Positions 58,860 to 64,000 of a stretch of 64,000 bases of DNA are shown here, in pieces. Numbering within the stretch: position 1 is the stretch's first letter; the number at the start of each line of letters is the position of its first letter. The DNA lies in NCBI GenBank assembly GCA_028023455.1, contig JAQFVV010006633.1:186001-250000 (forward strand). The letters run 5' to 3'. The notes below the pieces were generated by a model. The model ran no database searches, was not told the DNA's origin, and saw only the letters and a list, made by a program, of their open reading frames with translations. The position numbers and the translations under genes were made by a program. This DNA comes from Epiperipatus broadwayi (taxonomy: Eukaryota > Onychophora > Udeonychophora > Euonychophora > Peripatidae).

Positions 58860-59390
58860 ATGGAACATGATTTTCCATCAGTTGTTATTAAAAAAAACTT
58901 TAAATAGACAACAAAAAGAATCCTCAAAAGAAAAAAAAACAATTATTGGTATGGCAATTTATTTATACATCAAAAATAGCAGACAAATTAAAAAAAAAAC
59001 TGCAAAAGCTTTCCAAAGCCATACCATACCACACTATGAGAAATTCTAACATCTACAAAGCTTAAACATAAAATGCTAAAAAATAAAAAGTGCATCTATG
59101 AAATACCATGTGAATGTGGGAGAATATATATTGGTGAAACCAATCATCCCACTGAAAAATGATTGTAAGAACACAAACTGATGATTAAAAGAGAAAAAAC
59201 AGGTATGTCTAAGATAGCAGACCATGTATATATCAATGAATATATGTTCAATTGAGAAAAATACAAAAGTGTTGAATAAAGAAAGATACAAAAAAAAATT
59301 TAAGAAAGCTGCTCACATGTCAATGAATTATAACCCCATTAGCCAACCTAGTGTGACTATACATAATATATGGAAACACTAATTGATCTT
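58860..59390 (+). pseudogene. Penelope-like element, GIY-YIG endonuclease remnant
   Basis: Plus-strand 3' part of a Penelope-like element. The linker (TIIGMAIYLYIKNSRQIKKK) is followed by YEIPCECGRIYIGETNHP (about 59098-59155), a textbook PLE GIY-YIG core with CxC. EHKLMIKREKTGMSKIADH comes next and, after a frameshift, KKAAHMSMNYNPIS with QPSVTIHNIWKH before a stop, matching the E-A-x-x-I...L-N-R-D tail of the domain (Glu changed to Lys). Two stops replace core Arg codons. It is different in sequence from the copies at 8, 15 and 31 kb. Confidence 0.75.
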
Positions 59391-59454
59391 GCTCTTAGGG
59401 AAAAGTGGAGAAATCAGTAGAAACATCATAAATAAGTATATGAAATTTCTACTA

Positions 59455-59600
59455 ACTGTTGCCCTTGCCAAGGTGACTTAGTTGGTTGGAGTGTTAACCT
59501 TAAAATTCAATACTCAAGAATCTAAAAGTCCACGTTCGATTCTCATACTAGTACTGACACTGGTCAGGCTAGCAACATCTAAAGCAGAGAGGAGAATAAT
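59455..59600 (+). mobile_element. tRNA-derived SINE head
   Basis: GCCAAGGTGACTTAGTTGGTTGG (quoted as GCCAAGGTGAC, TTAGTTGGTTGG) contains an A-box-like TGACTTAGTTGG. CCACGTTCGATTCTCATA contains a B-box-like GTTCGATTC about 50 bp further on. The spacing is that of a Pol III type 2 promoter. The body continues with GGTCAGGCTAGCAACATCTA. No intact tRNA fold is seen, so it is a SINE and not a tRNA gene. Confidence 0.6.
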
Positions 59601-59611
59601 ATCTTTTGAAA

Positions 59612-59770
59612 CATTGTGCATATACTAACCTGTGTGCTATTACTGACAGTTGCATATATTTGGAATATTTAAATACAATTAAATTTTTGTAAAAATATTC
59701 TATACTTATATTAGATGATGGAAATTGTCCAACATATAAATAAATACAATATGGATTATATGCTTTTAGA
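59612..59770 (+). repeat. diverged R4 half copy
   Basis: Contains the loop and right arm of the 18.6-kb hairpin (CTATTACTGACAGTTG, ATTTGGAATA and AGATGATGGAAATTGTCCAA) without its left arm. The frame at 59569-59907 (-) is incidental. Confidence 0.7.
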
Positions 59771-61700
59771 TTATATAAATGTGTGTGCGTATGTATATAA
59801 AAGATATTTGCTAAGTAATGACAAACATAAAAAGAATCTATTTTACGAACATCTTTAATATTAAAGCTTAAGGCATATTTTTGCATTAGCAACTTACAGA
59901 GCACCATTCAACAGGAATATGTTGCAGAATATTTTCCTATCCATATATCACTTTAATATTTAATTTCCAATATCAAACTAATAAGCAACTTGAGAACAAT
60001 AATGTTATTTCTACTGTGCAAAAACAATTACTTTCCTTTAAAGGTAACTACAGCATATCAAAAAAAAGATGATAGAAATACACAGTAGTCAACTTTTTCC
60101 CTTGTCATTTGCAGACTCGTCTCATGTTACCATGAAATTAAGGGGGGAGAGTTTCATTTAGTTGACTAGGCAACATCCGTTTTTCATTTTTAATTTCTCA
60201 AATAAAAAATGCTATCGATTTCCAAACAAAGACTAAAATGTACATTTGATTTCATTAAGCAAACACAATAATTATCCTAAAGGCTTGGATAAGAAAATAA
60301 ATGCACTTTTTATTCTGTTTCCTTCAGTGTTTCTTTTTTCACTCAGACTTCTCTATTTACTAGGGAAAAAAAAGAAATTTCACTTTTTTTGTGGGTAATT
60401 TTATAAACTGAGATTACTTTCTCCAAAATTTCTTAAGGGCTTTGGTTTATAAGATTACTGCCAAGTAAAAATGATTAAAGACTTTTAAATTTCTGAATTC
60501 TGTTATTTTTAAAATTTTGTTTTTGCTGCAAGCAAATTTCTGATATAAAATAATAAAACGGAAAAATTTTAACAGATTGAGTAAATAACTTTTTATTTTT
60601 ATTTTTTTAAAAAAAAAGGTACATTAGAAATATTAAATTAACTAAAAATAAAAGAAAATGAAATAAATATTCAAATGTTCACGGGCATAATTAAAAAAGG
60701 TTATATAAACATGATAAAAACAATAATTAGCACATTATTTTTTATAAAATACGTACATATACTGTATATGAAAAAAGTAAATAAATATACTAAAAATGTC
60801 AAAAATAATAAAACAAGATATTTTGTGACATAGCTATAATATTTGGAACAAAGGATTAAAATTTTGTTTGACATCTTGACTTCTTTGCTACTAACTCAAA
60901 GCACTGAATTTCAATTAAATGTAATAAAACCTGTCACCATTGCATCGCACTGATCTATGAGTTAACAAATATTAATTTTGTACGATCTTTGGTTGAGAAT
61001 TATCCTACTTTTTTTAAAGAATGTCATACCAAACTTACATCTGCATTTTGGAAGCTAAAAATAATTTTTCTTATAATCTTAAATCCAATAATCAGAGTTA
61101 ATAGTAAAGCTGCTTTATAATTCTTGATGTATTGTTATAATACAGTATATTAATAATCTACAAAGCACATACGCTGTGCAAATTGTGCCTGAAAAATATT
61201 AATCACTCAGTTAAGACTGAGCACTAAATTGCATATCTTTTATCAATAATAACATGCCTAATTACAACTGACATTAACTATGTACAGTTAATATATCTTT
61301 ACCCCACTTAGTGCTTGGCCTTTATGCAAGGATTCACAACAGCAATCATCATCAATTTGTACCCACTATTTTGATTTATAATCAATCATTAAAAAAGCTT
61401 TTTAAAAAAAAATTTTGGTGGCCATTTTATAATGCAGATGACATCATAGAATAATTATTAAAATCATCTCATCCAAAAGCAAAATAGTGACTTTCATGCT
61501 GAAATTATGTGCCATATATTTTAATCATAAAACACAATATTAAAGTGCTGCATTCAGTATTTTGATTATAAGCTTAAAATATGATTAATGAATATATGAT
61601 ATTTTATTTAATTTTCACCCAGTACTTCATTAATAACATATCCAAAGTAAAGACTTCCATTGTTAATGACTACAGAAGTAAAAAAAATAAAAAAGGTTCC
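59771..61700. other. AT-rich DNA, nothing recognised
   Basis: No gene supported. A G-rich string AGGGGGGAGAG sits at about 60140 in otherwise AT-rich sequence, preceded by an acceptor-like TTCCCTTGTCATTTGCAG, but no exon follows. Confidence 0.4.
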
Positions 61701-61769
61701 TTCAATATGTGAAAGTAAATCAATTTGTTCAGCATAAAATTAAAAATATACAGTTAAAAATATACAAGT

Positions 61770-62880
61770 TAACATTCAACATGCAAAAATCCTGTGCTTG
61801 GCACATTTACAATAGTAATAGAGTAACAAATCATCTTAAAGGCAAACCTAACCCATTCCTTGGATTTCAGTTCAACCTGCAGCATTCACCAATGAGGTCA
61901 CTTATATAAAATACACTCAAAAACAAAATAGAAAATATAGTCAATTCATTAACAAAATCATATATCTCACTTTATGCTAAGATATCACTCTTTAACATGT
62001 TAATCATGACAAAAATTACATACCATATTCTAACAATATTGTATACCAAAGCGTTTATTAATCAAATAGACCCACTATGCACAAAATTTCTGTGGGTAAA
62101 GAAGATAATATTGATATCCATAAAATGTCTCAAAAATTCACTCTGACAAATTGGTTTAGGGATTCACTCAATTCTAACATTTAGAATAAAAAAAAGAATT
62201 AACATAATCTCTCAATGTGAAAAAAAATTCCCATATCTACAGTCTGTAAAATCACTCCTACACATAAACCACCTCCAATTCACTGATACTTGAAAATATT
62301 ACTCACCCCATTGTTGTTGGTATTCAAACCACTGCAAAACAAATTCAAATATTGAAAATCCATTCATTTCTACATCCTTTACGAGACATTGATAAAACTA
62401 TGCTCAACATCACCAATAAACAATTTTGCTTTAAATTCAAATTCTGGGCACTTGAACCAAAATATTATAACTTTTTACTAAAAATTAACCTCAATTCAAT
62501 TCCCACAAAACATTTTCTAAGATATAAAAGAAATGGCCAAAATGTAGACCAACTATGCACCCTTTGTGACAAAGACTAGAAACCCAGGATATGCCAAGGA
62601 CTTGATAAAATTCAGTCAATAATATATTTATACTCTTGAAAAATAAAAATAAAAATTGATAGTCTATTTGAATCATTCAAAACAGGAGTAAAAATTGATA
62701 GTCTATTTGAATCATTCAAAACAGGAGTCTTTGCTGACATCAGAATCAGTGTATTCATCCTATATGCCCTATGGTCTTATACAACAATACCCCAAGATAA
62801 AATATAGCAAAGAGATAAAAGATTAACAAAAGATAAAATATAGCAAAGAGATAAAAGATTAACATATCAAAAAATTTTCA
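61770..62880 (+). pseudogene. LINE ORF2 C-terminal fragment (L1/Tx1-like layout)
   Basis: Plus-strand remnant of the thumb and C-terminal region of a non-LTR polyprotein. Blocks in order are KPNPFLGFQFNLQHSPMRS (the YLG/FLG block after the RT palm), LTKSYISLYAKISLFNMLI, KITYHILTILYTKAFI, LCTKFLWVKK (F-L-W block) and QIGLGIHSI. Then come NLNSIPTKHFLRYKRNGQN and the zinc-binding start LCTLCDKD, whose His/Cys half is lost. Stops at several points. It matches the order of the 4.9-kb LINE fragment from the zinc motif on. The region 62651-62864 carries two small tandem duplications. Confidence 0.6.
62651..62864 (+). repeat. two adjacent small tandem duplications (39 bp and 36 bp)
   Basis: A 39-bp unit (TTGATAGTCTATTTGAATC inside it) is exactly repeated at 62651-62689 and 62690-62728. 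About 65 bp further on, a second unit (GATAAAATATAGCAAAGAG inside it) is repeated with period 36 at about 62794-62829 and 62830-62864. Both copies of each are identical, so the duplications are recent compared with the LINE decay. Confidence 0.9.
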
Positions 62881-64000
62881 CTGACACCTGATCTCAATTG
62901 TAGTCACGTTCAAGTTTTTAATGATGAAATCACTCAAGATTAAGAAATCCAAAAAACAAAGAATGTCACTTGTCACCACTGCAATACCACAGGTTAAAAT
63001 GAGCTTAGTAAAATTGTGACCCTTTAACTCTTTATAAAATATTCTTCTTTGTATTTTTAGTTTAATACTATGTATAAAAAAGAAGTGATGTAACCTTTTA
63101 TATTTTATTGAATAAAGTCCTACTATGGTGAATTTTTTTGTAAGTATTGTACAATAAAATGCATGTAAAATGGTATATTTCATTATAATAAATTTTCACT
63201 GAAAAATTTGCAGTAAAAGATGGAAAATTCAAAATTTGTATGGTTTTAAATATTTTTTAAAAAATAATTTACACTATATTTATTAAATATCAAGAAATAT
63301 AAATTATTAATAACTTATTTTGACTTGTAATACTTTATTTTCAAAAATTTAATGTTATATTAGTAGTAAATCTAAGCATGACCTGAAGCAATTTACAAGC
63401 TTAGTTTCTACATGAGCAATTTATTTATATTAAGAGTATGAAAATATTGCAATAAATATTCAAAAAAATTAAACTTTTAAAGCATAATTTGATATAAAAG
63501 AAATAAGTAATTATTCAATTGGATGTTTAAAAATATAAGAATTAAGAAATATTTCATTGATTTTATAAACTGAAAATAATCTTTCTAATGTCTAAACTAT
63601 TTGTTTTGCTTACAATCTCATTTTTTAATATTTACAGAAACAAAATATGAACATTTAAAATTTATTTCTGTAGTAAACAAAAATATATATCAAATAGTGT
63701 CAAATTTATTATTTTCAGATAAGTAATAATCATTTTATCATATATTTTACATTGATGTGTGAGACAAAGAAAAACATCAGAAAATGCAGACCTTGAAAGA
63801 GTTAAATTATGAAGACTCTCATTCTTTCATTCCATCACTCATTTAACTTCACAAAAGCAAATATATTCCCATCATTGCTTTATTATAAGACTTTGATATG
63901 TCATCATAGAGGCAATCATATTCCAGTCTACCTCATATTTAATTGTTTATTACATTAGCAATCCAGTACTATCTCCCTTATTTATGTTAAAGCCTGATAT
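62881..64000. other. AT-rich DNA, nothing recognised
   Basis: No supported gene up to the end of the window. Confidence 0.5.

Noticed and set aside
59569-59907. 112-residue minus-strand ORF
   Set aside because: It overlaps the SINE tail and the R4 half copy. No domain is recognised.
60095-60150. Exon after the acceptor-like TTCCCTTGTCATTTGCAG
   Set aside because: All three frames close quickly and there is no donor or poly-A signal in a sensible place.

Overview
This is a gene-poor, very AT-rich (by eye roughly three quarters A+T) stretch of a metazoan nuclear genome, almost certainly an invertebrate. The evidence is the density of degraded eukaryotic retroelements and DNA transposons, tRNA-derived SINEs, long (AT)n and (AAT)n microsatellites, and a few exon-like pieces with spliceosomal borders. 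There are no bacterial operons, rRNA genes or CRISPR arrays. The species cannot be fixed from the sequence. A large, repeat-rich lophotrochozoan, flatworm, cnidarian or chelicerate genome would all fit.

Layout. 0-9 kb: a LINE 3' end (4.9-5.6 kb), copies of a dispersed repeat that ends in (AT)n (family R1), and a minus-strand Penelope-like element (PLE) with GIY-YIG endonuclease (8.2-8.9 kb). 9-14 kb: a SPIN-like hAT miniature element, then a complete 2.7-kb hAT transposon flanked by a perfect 8-bp target duplication and carrying a broken transposase. 14.7-16 kb: a second GIY-YIG fragment framed by three copies of one terminal repeat. 17.5-20.7 kb: an (AAT)n tract, an RTE-like reverse-transcriptase remnant, a long hairpin repeat (R4) and a Ty3/Gypsy integrase remnant. 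20.7-22.5 kb: a tandem array of ~445-bp units ending in an inverted copy (R2). 23.2-24.0 kb: a second hAT transposase fragment. 27.9-30.4 kb: two candidate LTRs of different families. 31.2-32.3 kb: a PLE with an inverted partial copy of itself and a 22-bp target duplication. 32.4-32.9 kb: a piggyBac transposase fragment. 34.4 kb: a PLE-type hairpin with a hammerhead-ribozyme-like core. 36.6-39.4 kb: a nearly full-length degraded RTE LINE on the minus strand. 40.9-42.5 kb: a PLE reverse-transcriptase N-terminal part between two terminal repeats. 43.7 kb: a SINE with a perfect 13-bp target duplication. 52.9-54.3 kb: a SINE and a TA-flanked miniature element. 55.4 kb: a second RTE endonuclease fragment. 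57.65-58.7 kb: an inverted plus tandem array (R3). 58.9-59.8 kb: another PLE, a SINE and an R4 copy. 61.7-62.9 kb: a LINE C-terminus with two small in-frame tandem duplications.

Host genes are scarce. Two exon-like pieces on + at 45.77 and 47.23 kb join in phase and could encode part of a BRCT domain. A terminal exon on - at 52.64-52.82 kb encodes a single-pass membrane segment followed by a stop and an AATAAA signal. Nearly every other open frame is a transposon remnant or a chance frame in AT-rich sequence. The most notable aspect is the concentration of Penelope-like elements: at least five coding remnants plus hammerhead-like terminal repeats, several keeping the inverted-copy architecture known for this class. 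Next in interest is the SPIN-like element, a family known for horizontal transfer between animals.
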